Shown piece by piece: positions 23,127-31,895 of a DNA stretch of 40,132 nucleotides. Origin of the DNA: Thiobacillus denitrificans (GTDB lineage Bacteria; Pseudomonadota; Gammaproteobacteria; Burkholderiales; Thiobacillaceae); assembly GCA_002424845.1 (NCBI GenBank), contig DILD01000016.1:1-40132 (forward strand). The letters run 5' to 3'. Below the pieces are notes generated by a model. It was not told the DNA's origin and ran no database searches. It worked only from the letters and a program-made list of their open reading frames with translations. The number at the start of each line of letters is the position of its first letter. Positions within the stretch are counted from its first letter, which is position 1. A program made the position numbers and the translations under genes.

Positions 23127-24362
23127 ATGTCTGCCCTGCAAAAAATGATGGGTTGGATCGATGACCGACTCCCGCTCACCGCCACTTATAAGGCGCATTT
23201 GTCCGAGTACTACGCGCCCAAGAACTTCAATTTCTGGTATTTCTTCGGCTCGCTGGCCCTGTTGGTGCTGGTGATCCAGATTGTCACCGGCATTTTTCTC
23301 ACCATGAACTACAAGCCGGACGCGGAGCTCGCCTTCATCTCCGTCGAGTACATCATGCGTGACGTCGAATGGGGCTGGCTGATTCGCTACATGCACTCCA
23401 CCGGCGCCTCGATGTTCTTTGTCGTGGTCTACCTGCACATGTTCCGTGGCCTGATGTACGGTTCCTATCGCAAGCCGCGCGAACTGATCTGGATCTTCGG
23501 CGTGCTGATCTATCTCATGCTGATGGCTGAAGCCTTCCTCGGCTACCTGCTGCCGTGGGGCCAGATGTCGTTCTGGGGCGCCCAGGTGATCGTCAACCTG
23601 TTCGCAGCCGTGCCCTTCATCGGTGAAGACCTGTCGATCTGGATTCGCGGCGACTACGTGATTTCCGACGCCACGCTGAACCGCTTCTTCGCCTTCCATG
23701 TCATCGCGCTGCCGCTGGTGCTGATCGCGCTGGTCGCGGTGCATCTGGTGGCGCTGCATGAAGTCGGCTCCAACAACCCCGACGGCGTCGAGATCAAGAA
23801 GCACAAGGATCCGGTCACGCACATTCCACTCGACGGCATTCCCTTCCACCCGTACTACACGGTGAAGGACATCGTTGGCGTCATCGTGTTCCTGATGGTG
23901 TTCTCGGCGATCCTGTTCTTCGCGCCGGAAATGGGCGGTTACTTCCTGGAAGCAGCCAACTTCGTTCCGGCCGATCCGCTGAAGACGCCTGAGCACATCG
24001 CGCCGCTGTGGTACTTCACCCCGTTCTACGCCATCCTGCGTGCGGTGCCGCCGTTGTTCGGCTCGCAGTTCCCCGGCGTGGTAGCGATGGGCCTGTCGAT
24101 CGTGTTCCTGTTCTTCCTGCCCTGGCTGGATCGCAGCAAGGTCAAGTCGATCCGCTACCGCGGCCCGATCTACAAAATCGCGCTGGCCCTGTTCATCGTG
24201 TCCTTCATCGGTCTCGGTTACCTCGGCCTGCTGCCGTCCACCCCGGTGGCGACGATTTTTGCCCAGGTCTTCTCAGTGATCTACTTCCTGTTTTTCCTGC
24301 TGATGCCCTGGTATACCTCGATTGACAAAACCAAACCGGAACCGGAAAGGGTGACTGGCTAA
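23127..24362 (+). CDS. petB: Cytochrome b of the bc1 complex
   Basis: A 411-residue, eight-helix membrane protein containing both quinone sites and two b-type hemes. Conserved parts include GSLALLVLVIQIVTGIFLTMNY, HSTGASMFFVVVYLHMFRG, GYLLPWGQMSFWGAQVI, FAFHVIALPLVLIALVAVHLVALH, and PDNP-like FVPADPLKTPEHIAPLWYFTPFYAILR. It is a full-length cytochrome b, not split into b6 and subunit IV. The stop is followed at once by petC, so translation is probably coupled. Confidence 0.98.
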   Translation: MSALQKMMGWIDDRLPLTATYKAHLSEYYAPKNFNFWYFFGSLALLVLVIQIVTGIFLTMNYKPDAELAFISVEYIMRDVEWGWLIRYMHSTGASMFFVVVYLHMFRGLMYGSYRKPRELIWIFGVLIYLMLMAEAFLGYLLPWGQMSFWGAQVIVNLFAAVPFIGEDLSIWIRGDYVISDATLNRFFAFHVIALPLVLIALVAVHLVALHEVGSNNPDGVEIKKHKDPVTHIPLDGIPFHPYYTVKDIVGVIVFLMVFSAILFFAPEMGGYFLEAANFVPADPLKTPEHIAPLWYFTPFYAILRAVPPLFGSQFPGVVAMGLSIVFLFFLPWLDRSKVKSIRYRGPIYKIALALFIVSFIGLGYLGLLPSTPVATIFAQVFSVIYFLFFLLMPWYTSIDKTKPEPERVTG

Positions 24363-25088
24363 ATGAAACGCTTGAAGAATTTTCTTTTCCTGCTGGCGGC
24401 AGTTCCCGTCATGGCTTTTGCAGCTGGTGCAACTGTTCATCTGGACAAGGCGCCGGTCAATCCGGGCGACCAGGATTCCTTGCAACGCGGCGCGCGCATG
24501 TTCGTGAACTATTGCCTGAACTGCCACAGTGCCAGTGCCATGCGTTACTCGCGCCTGGAGGATCTGGGGCTGACCGAAGATCAGATCAAGGCCAATCTGA
24601 TGTTTGCCGCCGAGAAGCCGGGCGAAACCATGAAAGTCGGCATGACCAAGTCCGATGCCAAATCATGGTTTGGCGCCACCCCGCCCGACCTGAGTGTGAT
24701 TGCACGTTCGCGCGGTGCTGACTGGTTGTACACCTACCTGCGTGGCTTCTATCGTGACGACACCCGTGCGACAGGCTGGAACAACACTGTTTTCGACAAG
24801 GTGGGCATGCCGCATGTGCTGTGGAACCTGCAGGGCGAAATGGTGCCGCACTACAAGGAAGAGGGCGGGCATCAAGTGATCGAGCGTCTTGAGCTGGCCA
24901 AGCCCGGCAGCGTGACGCTGGCCGAATACGACGCCATGGTGGGCGATCTGGTCAACTATCTGGTGTGGATGGGCGAACCCGCACAGGTCCAGCGCAAGCA
25001 ACTTGGCGTCATCGTGCTGATTTTCCTGGGACTGTTCTTCGTGGTGGCCTACTACCTGAAGAAAGAGTTCTGGAAAGATATTCACTGA
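24363..25088 (+). CDS. petC: Cytochrome c1 of the bc1 complex
   Basis: A 241-residue precursor with a signal peptide (FLFLLAAVPVMAFAAG), a heme c motif CLNCH near residues 54-58 followed by SASAMRYSRLEDLG, and a C-terminal membrane helix (LGVIVLIFLGLFFVVAYYLKKEFWKDIH). The candidate axial Met is in KVGMTKSDAKSWFG. It takes electrons from the Rieske centre. It is the last gene of petABC and is followed by a strong terminator. Confidence 0.97.
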   Translation: MKRLKNFLFLLAAVPVMAFAAGATVHLDKAPVNPGDQDSLQRGARMFVNYCLNCHSASAMRYSRLEDLGLTEDQIKANLMFAAEKPGETMKVGMTKSDAKSWFGATPPDLSVIARSRGADWLYTYLRGFYRDDTRATGWNNTVFDKVGMPHVLWNLQGEMVPHYKEEGGHQVIERLELAKPGSVTLAEYDAMVGDLVNYLVWMGEPAQVQRKQLGVIVLIFLGLFFVVAYYLKKEFWKDIH

Positions 25089-25104
25089 ACCATTCAGGCT
25101 CGTT

Positions 25105-25141
25105 CGCCAACAGCCGGGCAGTGTCCGGCTGTTGGCGTTTT
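25105..25141 (+). terminator. Terminator after petABC
   Basis: A perfect 13-bp stem (25105-25117 and 25125-25137) with a 7-base loop, followed by TTTT. It separates petABC from sspA. Confidence 0.88.
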
Positions 25142-25180
25142 AAGTATTCGACATACGCAACACGATAGGGAGCCCCAAAC

Positions 25181-25780
25181 ATGATGACCTTGTATTCCGG
25201 GAGTACGTGCCCGTACAGCCACCGCTGCCGCATTGTCCTGTTCGAAAAGGACATGGATTTTGAAGTGATCGATGTGGATATGCACAACAAGCCGGAAGAG
25301 GTTGCCAGCATCAGCCCCAGCGGCAAGATGCCGGTGCTGATCGAGCGCGATCTGATCCTGACCGAGTCCAACATCATCAACGAGTACATCGATGAGCGCT
25401 TCCCGCACCCGCAACTGATGCCGCCGGACCCCGTCATGCGCGCTCGTGCACGGCTGGTGCTGTTCAATTTCGAGCACGACCTGTTCACCCACGTGAACAC
25501 GCTGGAGCACAGCCTCGGCAAGGGGTCGGACAAGGCACGCCAGGAAATCCGTGACAGCCTGTCGCAACTGACGCCCATCCTCACCAAGCAGAAGTATCTG
25601 ATGAACGATGAGTTTTCCATGCTGGATGTAGCGATCGCACCGCTGCTGTGGCGCCTCGAGCATTACGGCATTGAACTGCCCAAAGTGGCCGCGCCGGTGC
25701 TCAAGTATCGTGAGCGCCTGTTCAGCCGTCCGGCTTTTATCAAGGCGCTGACGCCTACTGAAAAAGCATTACGGAAATAA
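25181..25780 (+). CDS. sspA: Stringent starvation protein A
   Basis: A 199-residue protein of the glutathione S-transferase fold that binds RNA polymerase in related bacteria. It shows the thioredoxin-like N-half (TLYSGSTCPYSHRCRIVLFEKDMDFEVIDVDMHNKPEE), SPSGKMPVLIERD, ESNIINEYIDERFPHP, and an all-helical C-half. The ATG at 25181 or the adjacent ATG at 25184 is the start. It sits between petC and sspB, the classic petABC-sspAB arrangement. Confidence 0.95.
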   Translation: MMTLYSGSTCPYSHRCRIVLFEKDMDFEVIDVDMHNKPEEVASISPSGKMPVLIERDLILTESNIINEYIDERFPHPQLMPPDPVMRARARLVLFNFEHDLFTHVNTLEHSLGKGSDKARQEIRDSLSQLTPILTKQKYLMNDEFSMLDVAIAPLLWRLEHYGIELPKVAAPVLKYRERLFSRPAFIKALTPTEKALRK

Positions 25781-25790
25781 GGATCGTGAT

Positions 25791-26189
25791 TTGTCCGAGA
25801 TTTCGACCAAGCCCTATCTGATTCGCGCACTGTATGAGTGGTGTGCGGATTCGGGTTACACCCCACAGCTGATGGTCGCCGTGGATGGTCGTACCCGCGT
25901 GCCGCCGGGCTTCGTCAAGGACGGTCAGATTGTGTTGAACATCAGTGCCGGTGCGACGCGAAATCTCACCTTGGACAATGAGTGGATTCAGTTTTCCGCT
26001 CGCTTTGGCGGTGTCTCGCACGAGATATCCGTTCCGGTCGATCGCGTTGCTGCCATTTTCGCGCGCGAAAATGGGCAAGGTCTGCATTTTGAGCCCGTCG
26101 ATGGGTCCGAGCCATCACCTGAGCCGGGGCCGACCGATGATGTGCCACCCCCGCCAAAAGGCAGGCCTGCGCTAAAGGTCGTCAAATAA
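25791..26189 (+). CDS. sspB: ClpXP adaptor SspB
   Basis: A 132-residue adaptor delivering ssrA-tagged proteins to ClpXP. The folded domain (residues 1-105) has STKPYLIRALYEWCADSGYTPQLMV, VPPGFVKDGQIVLNIS and the hydrophobic strand ISVPVDRVAAIFARENG. A proline-rich linker (residues about 108-125) leads to a C-terminal RPALKVVK tail, the ClpX-binding motif. The start is TTG with AAGGA upstream; no in-frame ATG fits the family N-terminus. Ten bases separate it from sspA. Confidence 0.93.
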   Translation: MSEISTKPYLIRALYEWCADSGYTPQLMVAVDGRTRVPPGFVKDGQIVLNISAGATRNLTLDNEWIQFSARFGGVSHEISVPVDRVAAIFARENGQGLHFEPVDGSEPSPEPGPTDDVPPPPKGRPALKVVK

Positions 26190-26193
26190 TCGG

Positions 26194-26222
26194 TTTAAAC
26201 CCTGGGGCGACATCGTTATAAT
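26194..26222 (+). promoter_or_regulatory. tRNA-Thr promoter
   Basis: TTTAAA (26194-26199), a 17-base spacer and TATAAT (26217-26222), ending 12 bases before the tRNA 5' end. Confidence 0.65.
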
Positions 26223-26233
26223 TGCCGCCCTTT

Positions 26234-26308
26234 GCCGCTTTAGCTCAGGGGTAGAGCAACCGCCTTGTAAGCGGTAGGTCGTCAGTTCGAATCCGACAAG
26301 CGGCACCA
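26234..26308 (+). tRNA. tRNA-Thr (anticodon UGU)
   Basis: A 75-base cloverleaf including an encoded CCA (26306-26308). The acceptor stem pairs 26234-26240 with 26298-26304, the anticodon stem ACCGC/GCGGT encloses CTTGTAA with anticodon TGT at 26266-26268, and the T-loop GTTCGAATC is present. It reads ACA and, by wobble, other threonine codons. It has its own promoter and terminator. Confidence 0.96.
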
Positions 26309-26318
26309 CCCCACTCCA

Positions 26319-26353
26319 AAAGCCCGCGTCCAGAATGGAGCGCGGGCTTTCTT
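26319..26353 (+). terminator. Terminator of tRNA-Thr
   Basis: A 10-bp stem AAAGCCCGCG/CGCGGGCTTT (26319-26328, 26341-26350) with an inner TCCA/TGGA pairing in the loop, followed by CTT. On the minus strand the leading AAAA becomes a T-run, so it may also terminate pilR. Confidence 0.8.
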
Positions 26354-26388
26354 ATGCGCATGATTTGAGTCGAGGTGCCTGGAGTTCT

Positions 26389-27717
26389 TTATTCGATTCC
26401 CAGGCGCTCCAGACGATAGCGCAGGCTGCGAAAGGTGACGCCAAGCAGTCGTGCTGCCGCGGTCTTGTTATGGCGTGTCTGCTCAAGCGCTTCGAGTATG
26501 GCTGCCCGTTCCATTTGATCGAGATAATCCTGCAAGGGCAAATTTTTGTTCTGAGCATTGCCGGCAGAGGATATGACCGGCGCAAGATTGAGGTCGGCGA
26601 CGGTAATGCAACGGTCCTCGCATAGCGCGAGCGCGCGCTCCAGGGTGTTTTCCAGTTCGCGTACATTGCCGGGGAAGGCGTAGCCGCCCAGCGCTTTCTC
26701 GGCATCGCGACTCAGCTTGACGTCGGTGCCGCCGAGTTTGTTGAGCAGGAAGCGCGCCATCTCGGGGATGTCTTCAACACGATCACGCAGGCTGGGCATG
26801 ACCAGGTCGATGACGTTGAGACGGTAATACAGGTCCTGGCGAAAACGGCCGGCTTCCACCAGGCCTGACAGATTCTGGTGGGTGGCGCTGATGATGCGAA
26901 CATCGACCGGTTCTTCGACGGTGGCACCGATCTTGCGCACCTTTTTTTCCTGCAGCACGCGCAGAAGCTTGACCTGCATGGACAGGGGGAGATCGGCAAC
27001 TTCGTCGAGAAACAAGGTGCCGCCATCGGCAGCCTGGAAAAAGCCGTCCCGCTCGGAATCGGCTCCGGTGAAGGCACCCTTGCGGTACCCGAAAAACTCG
27101 CTTTCCATCAGCGACTCGGGGATCGCACCGCAATTGACCGCCACGAACGACTTGTCGGCGCGATTGCCAAGCTGGTGGATGAGCCGTGCGGCAAGTTCCT
27201 TGCCGCTACCGGACTCACCGGCGATATGCACGGGCGCCTGGGTGCGCGCGAGCTTTGCGATGCGCGCACGGATTTCCTGCATGGTGGCGGACTGACCGAT
27301 CAGGTCACGGGTGCGGTCGCCCGTCTGCGCCGTTTCCGGAATTTTCAGTGCCGATTTGACGAGTGTGCGCAGCTGGTCGAGCGCTACCGGTTTGGCCAGA
27401 TAGTCAAACGCCCCGGCTTTCAGCGCGGACACGGCGTTGCCTGCATTGCCGTAGGCGGTGATGACTGCTACAGGAACAGGTGTGGTTAGTGCGCTGGCAG
27501 CGTTAATGACTTCAAGGCCGTCGCCGTCGGTCAGGCGCATATCGGTCAGGCAAAGATCGTAATGTGTCTGCGTCAGTTTGGCCTGAGCTTCGGCCACACT
27601 TGCTGCGCGATCGGTTTCCAGGCCCATCTTGACCAAGGTCAGTTCCATCAGATCGAGCAGATCGTGCTCGTCATCCACCAGCAGAATGCGTGGGAGGGTT
27701 GTCATGCTCATGCTCAT
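26389..27717 (-). CDS. pilR: Sigma-54-dependent response regulator PilR
   Basis: A 442-residue NtrC-family activator. The receiver domain (residues 8-125) has the acidic pocket DDE and phospho-acceptor Asp59 (LTDMRL). The AAA+ domain (about 145-375) has Walker A GESGSGKE, the sigma-54 contact GAFTGA near residue 214, and GGTLFLDEV. The C-terminal Fis-type helix-turn-helix is NKTAAARLLGVTFRSLRYRL. The ATG at 27717 overlaps the pilS stop (ATGA); ATGs two and four codons later are possible. The partner is PilS. The pathway is assumed to be type IV pilin control; no pil structural gene is in the window. Confidence 0.92.
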   Translation of the reverse strand: MSMSMTTLPRILLVDDEHDLLDLMELTLVKMGLETDRAASVAEAQAKLTQTHYDLCLTDMRLTDGDGLEVINAASALTTPVPVAVITAYGNAGNAVSALKAGAFDYLAKPVALDQLRTLVKSALKIPETAQTGDRTRDLIGQSATMQEIRARIAKLARTQAPVHIAGESGSGKELAARLIHQLGNRADKSFVAVNCGAIPESLMESEFFGYRKGAFTGADSERDGFFQAADGGTLFLDEVADLPLSMQVKLLRVLQEKKVRKIGATVEEPVDVRIISATHQNLSGLVEAGRFRQDLYYRLNVIDLVMPSLRDRVEDIPEMARFLLNKLGGTDVKLSRDAEKALGGYAFPGNVRELENTLERALALCEDRCITVADLNLAPVISSAGNAQNKNLPLQDYLDQMERAAILEALEQTRHNKTAAARLLGVTFRSLRYRLERLGIE

Positions 27718-29291
27718 CTGTGCAGGTCCAGGCGAAAGCACGCACCGCTTTCACTCGGCACGTATGCCAGCGTTGCATGGTTGGCTTCGGCCAGCTCACG
27801 CGCCAGAAAAAGCCCGAGCCCGGTGCCTTGCGCATCGGTGGTAAAAAAAGGCTCGAATAGCTTGTTTCGATGCTCCGCAGGGATACCGGCACCGTCATCC
27901 TGTATTTCGAATTGCATTCCATGCCCCCCTGGCATGCGTGCGCTGAACCGGATGCTGCCGGTTTGCTTGCGGCTGAAGCGCCAGGCATTGTGCAGCAGGT
28001 TCCACACGATCTGGCGCAGGTGGTCGGGGTCGAACTGGAAGGTCACGTTAGCTGGCATGTTGACTATGACGGCGTTTGCCGGAATTTCTTCAGTCTGGCG
28101 TAGTTCGTCGATCAATGCGGTGAGCGTGGCGGCATCAAAACTGACTGGATGGAGGCGATCCCGTCGATTGAGTGTCAGAACCTCTTCCACCAGCCGGTCG
28201 AGCCGTTGCGTGTTGTTCTCGATAATCGTCGTGAGCCTGGTTTGCGCGGTATCGAGCGCGTCTTCGCGCAATAGCTGTGCAGCTTGGCTGATGGCCGAGA
28301 GCGGGTTACGGATTTCGTGCGCAATGTTGGCGGTAAGCCGTCCCAGTGCCGCAAGTTTCAGGCGTTGGGCAGCCTGTTCGGCCTGGCTCTGGTCTTCCAG
28401 CACCAGCACCCGTGTATCGTCCGGTGTGGCCAGCGGGATGCAGCGAATCCGCAATTGCGCAACCGGCGTGCTCAGCGAGAGGGAGCTGCCCGCGTTCATG
28501 TTTTGCATCTGATGTGCAAGATCGCGTGACAAGGCTTCCAGCCGGGTAATCCCGGGCTTCAATGTCAGCGTGCTGCCCAGCAGCGTTAATGCGCGCGGAC
28601 TGGCGTGACGGACAACTCCGTCGCCACGAACGGCCAGCAGGCCGTCTGGAGAGTTTTCAATGGCCAATGCGTTGATGCGATTCAGCAGTGCCAGCTCTTC
28701 GGCCTGTTGTTGAGCCAGGGTTTCCGAGCGCAGGGCGCGCTGCGTCAATGCGTGTCCAAGCCATCCGATGGCGAAATAACCGGCGCACAGCAGGCCGATC
28801 TGAAAAAAGCTGTCGAGTTGCTGATATCCGCCAAGGATGCTGAAGGTATGCTGAAGCAGCACGGCAATCGACGCCATCGCCGCATACAGCAGGGTCAGCC
28901 GTCCATTACCCACCAGGCCGCCCGAAGCGATCGAGATCACCAGCAGCATCCCCAGTCCGCCCACTAGTCGTTCACTGGTGGGCATGAGCAGCATCACGAT
29001 GAGGATGTCGGCCAGGATTTGGGCCGTCAGCTGGACTTGAAAGCTGGGCCAGCGGGCTCGGATACTCAGCACGAACAGTGCTGCGATAATCAGGTAGGCA
29101 AAGGAAAAATTGAGGAAACGTTTGCCGGCGGACGGAAAAAACAGCTCCGAGTCAGCAAACATCAGCCCCCCGAATACCATGGCCATGGCCAGGGTCAGGC
29201 GATACAGGTTGAAGTAGTCGAGACTGCGCCAGTGTGAGGCGAAGTAGTTCGGGATGGCCGGGTGCGGCATGTCGAGTGCCGCCGGTTTCAT
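27714..29291 (-). CDS. pilS: Sensor histidine kinase PilS
   Basis: A 525-residue membrane kinase. About six transmembrane segments fill residues 25-185, followed by a PAS-like region (INALAIENSPDGLLAVRGDGVVRHAS). The dimerization box has His325 in IAHEIRNPLSAISQAAQLL. The ATPase domain has the N-box (QIVWNLLHNAW), DDGAGIP and GTGLGLFLARELAEAN. This is the PilS plan. It is coupled at both ends: the start overlaps the upstream PP0621 gene by 4 nt and the stop overlaps pilR. Confidence 0.92.
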   Translation of the reverse strand: MKPAALDMPHPAIPNYFASHWRSLDYFNLYRLTLAMAMVFGGLMFADSELFFPSAGKRFLNFSFAYLIIAALFVLSIRARWPSFQVQLTAQILADILIVMLLMPTSERLVGGLGMLLVISIASGGLVGNGRLTLLYAAMASIAVLLQHTFSILGGYQQLDSFFQIGLLCAGYFAIGWLGHALTQRALRSETLAQQQAEELALLNRINALAIENSPDGLLAVRGDGVVRHASPRALTLLGSTLTLKPGITRLEALSRDLAHQMQNMNAGSSLSLSTPVAQLRIRCIPLATPDDTRVLVLEDQSQAEQAAQRLKLAALGRLTANIAHEIRNPLSAISQAAQLLREDALDTAQTRLTTIIENNTQRLDRLVEEVLTLNRRDRLHPVSFDAATLTALIDELRQTEEIPANAVIVNMPANVTFQFDPDHLRQIVWNLLHNAWRFSRKQTGSIRFSARMPGGHGMQFEIQDDGAGIPAEHRNKLFEPFFTTDAQGTGLGLFLARELAEANHATLAYVPSESGACFRLDLHR

Positions 29292-29512
29292 TTCTTGCCG
29301 AGTTGTTTGTGTTCGGGGGTGCAGAAAAACTCACCGCCAGAGAAGATGGCTTCGCTGCGAGGCATGTTTACCCCGCAATGTGCACATTTCACCATGTTTT
29401 CAACAACTTGATCGCGGGGCTGGATCGGCGGTTTGTTGAGCGAACGCTGGTAGGCACGGATCAGTGCCCATACCGCGAAACCAATCACAATCAGCAACAG
29501 AATCTTGATCAC
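29288..29512 (-). CDS. PP0621-family small membrane protein
   Basis: A 74-residue protein with an N-terminal membrane helix (IKILLLIVIGFAVWALI) and a C-terminal small metal-binding-like region: VKCAHCGVNMPRSEAI, then GGEFFCTPEHKQLGKK. The pattern CxxC...C..EH resembles a zinc-ribbon-like knuckle. The start is GTG at 29512 with a GGAGG site 5 bases upstream; a TTG four codons earlier overlaps that site. The gene overlaps pilS by 4 nt and is probably the first gene of the pilSR transcript. Function unknown. Confidence 0.82.
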   Translation of the reverse strand: MIKILLLIVIGFAVWALIRAYQRSLNKPPIQPRDQVVENMVKCAHCGVNMPRSEAIFSGGEFFCTPEHKQLGKK

Positions 29513-29777
29513 GCTATCCTCCAAAAATCCCGCTCAGCATAGCACGGTGCGTTGCTGGCGGCGGGGAAGCCGTTTGCGTCAAGGTTTGCTGTTGGCCCGT
29601 TCGTCTCCATACGGCTGGCCTTTTCGCTTTTCATGTTGAGCGGCAGGCCGGGGCTTAATTTGCCTGGCAATTTCGATTTGGCGACTGATGAGGCAAAATG
29701 CGGGTGCATGCGCTGATTGTTGCCTTGATCGAATTCGAATTCAAACCTTTATCCGCCCGTACTCAGACGGGACCATC

Positions 29778-30863
29778 ATGACCAAAAAAGCTCTCATTAC
29801 CGGCGTCACCGGCCAGGACGGTGCCTATCTTGCAGAATTTCTATTGGGCAAAGGCTACGAAGTTCACGGCATCAAGCGCCGTACTTCGTTGTTCAACACC
29901 GATCGCATCGACCATCTTTATCAGGATCCTCATGAGGCCAACCGCAAGTTCATTCTGCATCATGGGGATTTGACGGACAGTTCCAGCCTGATTCGCATCA
30001 TCCAGCAGGTTCAGCCCGACGAAATCTACAATCTTGCGGCGCAAAGCCATGTGGCTGTGAGTTTCGAGGAACCGGAATACACCGCCAATTCCGACGCCCT
30101 TGGCGCGCTGCGCATCCTCGAAGCCATTCGCATCCTCGGCCTGGAAAAACGGACCCGTTTCTATCAGGCATCCACCAGCGAACTGTTTGGCCTGGTGCAG
30201 GAGGTCCCGCAAAAGGAAACCACGCCGTTTTATCCGCGCAGCCCGTATGCGGTGGCCAAGCTTTATGCGTACTGGATTACCGTGAACTATCGCGAAGCGT
30301 ATGGCATGTATGCCTGCAATGGCATTTTGTTCAATCATGAATCCCCCGTCAGGGGCGAGACCTTCGTGACCCGCAAGATCACCCGTGCGCTGGCGCGCAT
30401 CAAGCTTGGTCTGCAGGATTGCCTGTTCCTCGGCAATATGGACGCCAAGCGCGACTGGGGCCATGCCAAGGACTATGTCGAAATGCAGTGGCTGATGTTG
30501 CAGCAGGAACAGCCTGAAGACTTTGTTATCGCCACTGGTGTGCAGTTCTCGGTCCGTGATTTTGTCAATGCGGCTGCCAGGGAACTGGGCCTGGAGATTC
30601 GCTGGGAAGGGCAGGGCGTCGAGGAAAAAGCTTACGATGTACACGGCAAATGCGTCGTTGCCGTCGATCCGCGCTACTTCCGTCCGACCGAAGTCGAAAC
30701 TTTGCTGGGCGACCCCAGCAAGGCCAAGAACAAGCTGGGCTGGACACCCAAAATCAGTTTCGACGAACTGGTGGCCGAGATGGTGCGTGAGGACCTGAAG
30801 GCCGCCGAGCGCGACGAGCTGGTGAAGAAGCATGGTTACAAGACCATGGATTATCACGAGTAA
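29778..30863 (+). CDS. gmd: GDP-mannose 4,6-dehydratase
   Basis: Converts GDP-mannose to GDP-4-keto-6-deoxymannose, first step to GDP-fucose or GDP-rhamnose. The 361-residue extended SDR has the NAD(P)-binding start KALITGVTGQDGAYLAEFLL, ASTSELFG with the catalytic Thr/Ser and Glu, SPYAVAKLYAYW with the Tyr-x3-Lys pair, and FNHESPVRGETFVTRKI. The ATG at 29778 fits the family; upstream codons have no similarity. It is 4 bases before fcl. The products feed surface polysaccharide synthesis. Confidence 0.97.
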   Translation: MTKKALITGVTGQDGAYLAEFLLGKGYEVHGIKRRTSLFNTDRIDHLYQDPHEANRKFILHHGDLTDSSSLIRIIQQVQPDEIYNLAAQSHVAVSFEEPEYTANSDALGALRILEAIRILGLEKRTRFYQASTSELFGLVQEVPQKETTPFYPRSPYAVAKLYAYWITVNYREAYGMYACNGILFNHESPVRGETFVTRKITRALARIKLGLQDCLFLGNMDAKRDWGHAKDYVEMQWLMLQQEQPEDFVIATGVQFSVRDFVNAAARELGLEIRWEGQGVEEKAYDVHGKCVVAVDPRYFRPTEVETLLGDPSKAKNKLGWTPKISFDELVAEMVREDLKAAERDELVKKHGYKTMDYHE

Positions 30864-30867
30864 GCCC

Positions 30868-31839
30868 ATGGACAAGCATGCCAAGATTTATGTGGCGGGT
30901 CATCGGGGGCTTGTGGGCTCGGCCCTCATGCGCAATCTGCGCGCAAGGGGGTATGACAATTTCGTAACGCGAACTCACGCTGAACTCGACCTCACCGATC
31001 AGGCCGGTGTCGAGGCCTTCTTCGCCGTCGAGAAACCCGATTACGTGTTTCTTGCGGCAGCCCGAGTCGGCGGCATTCACGCCAACAATACCTATCCCGC
31101 CGAATTCATTTTTGACAATCTCGCTGTCCAGACCAATGTCATCCACGCGGCGTACAAGAATCAGGTCAAGCGTCTGCTGTTTCTCGGTTCCAGTTGCATC
31201 TACCCGAAACATGCGCCGCAGCCGATGAAGGAAGAGTATTTGCTCTCCGGCCCCCTGGAGCCGACCAACCGCCCGTATGCCCTGGCCAAGATCGCCGGCA
31301 TCGAGATGTGCTGGAGCTACAACCGTCAGTACGGCACGCAATATCTGGCCGTGATGCCCACCAACCTGTATGGCCCGGGTGACAACTACCATCCGGAAAA
31401 CTCCCACGTCATTCCCGCCATGATCCGGCGCTTTCACGAAGCCAAGCTGGCGAACCTGCCCAGTGTGGCGGTGTGGGGCACAGGCACACCCAAACGCGAA
31501 TTCATGTACAGCGAGGATATGGCCGATGCCTGCGTTTACCTGATGAGTTTGCCGGACGAGCAGTTTTTGCCGTTGCTGGGGCAGGGCCGCAACGACGGCC
31601 TGGCGCCGTTGGTTAATATTGGCGTGGGTGAGGATCTCACTATCCGTGAACTGGCCGAAACCGTAAAAAGGGTTGTGGGCTACCAGGGTGAAATCCAGTT
31701 CGACACCAGCAAGCCTGACGGCACGCCGCGCAAACTCATGGACGTGGGCCGTCTGGGCAGCATGGGGTGGCAGGCCCACACCAGCATGGAAAAAGGGCTG
31801 GCGGCGGCGTACGCGGACTTTATCGCCAGAAACGGGTAA
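30868..31839 (+). CDS. fcl: GDP-L-fucose synthase
   Basis: NADPH-dependent 3,5-epimerase/4-reductase that completes GDP-L-fucose. The 323-residue product shows KIYVAGHRGLVGSAL, the GSSCIYPKHAPQP motif with active-site Ser and Cys, RPYALAKIAGIEMCWSYN with Tyr and Lys, and NLYGPGDNYHPENSHVIPA. The ATG at 30868 is chosen over an upstream in-frame GTG lying inside gmd. The adjoining gmd makes its substrate. Confidence 0.97.
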   Translation: MDKHAKIYVAGHRGLVGSALMRNLRARGYDNFVTRTHAELDLTDQAGVEAFFAVEKPDYVFLAAARVGGIHANNTYPAEFIFDNLAVQTNVIHAAYKNQVKRLLFLGSSCIYPKHAPQPMKEEYLLSGPLEPTNRPYALAKIAGIEMCWSYNRQYGTQYLAVMPTNLYGPGDNYHPENSHVIPAMIRRFHEAKLANLPSVAVWGTGTPKREFMYSEDMADACVYLMSLPDEQFLPLLGQGRNDGLAPLVNIGVGEDLTIRELAETVKRVVGYQGEIQFDTSKPDGTPRKLMDVGRLGSMGWQAHTSMEKGLAAAYADFIARNG

Positions 31840-31895
31840 ACCGTCGTTCTGGGTTGAAGGAAGCGCGCGGCTTTGTACACAATTCGGATATCCAC

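Noticed and set aside
23076..23996. A 306-codon minus-strand frame opposite petB
   Set aside because: Antisense shadow rich in His, Asp and Glu, reflecting the complement of membrane-protein codons.
29731..29742. GAATTCGAATTC palindrome upstream of gmd
   Set aside because: Two adjacent EcoRI-type hexamers can arise by chance in an AT-richer gap, and no promoter alignment supports an operator.
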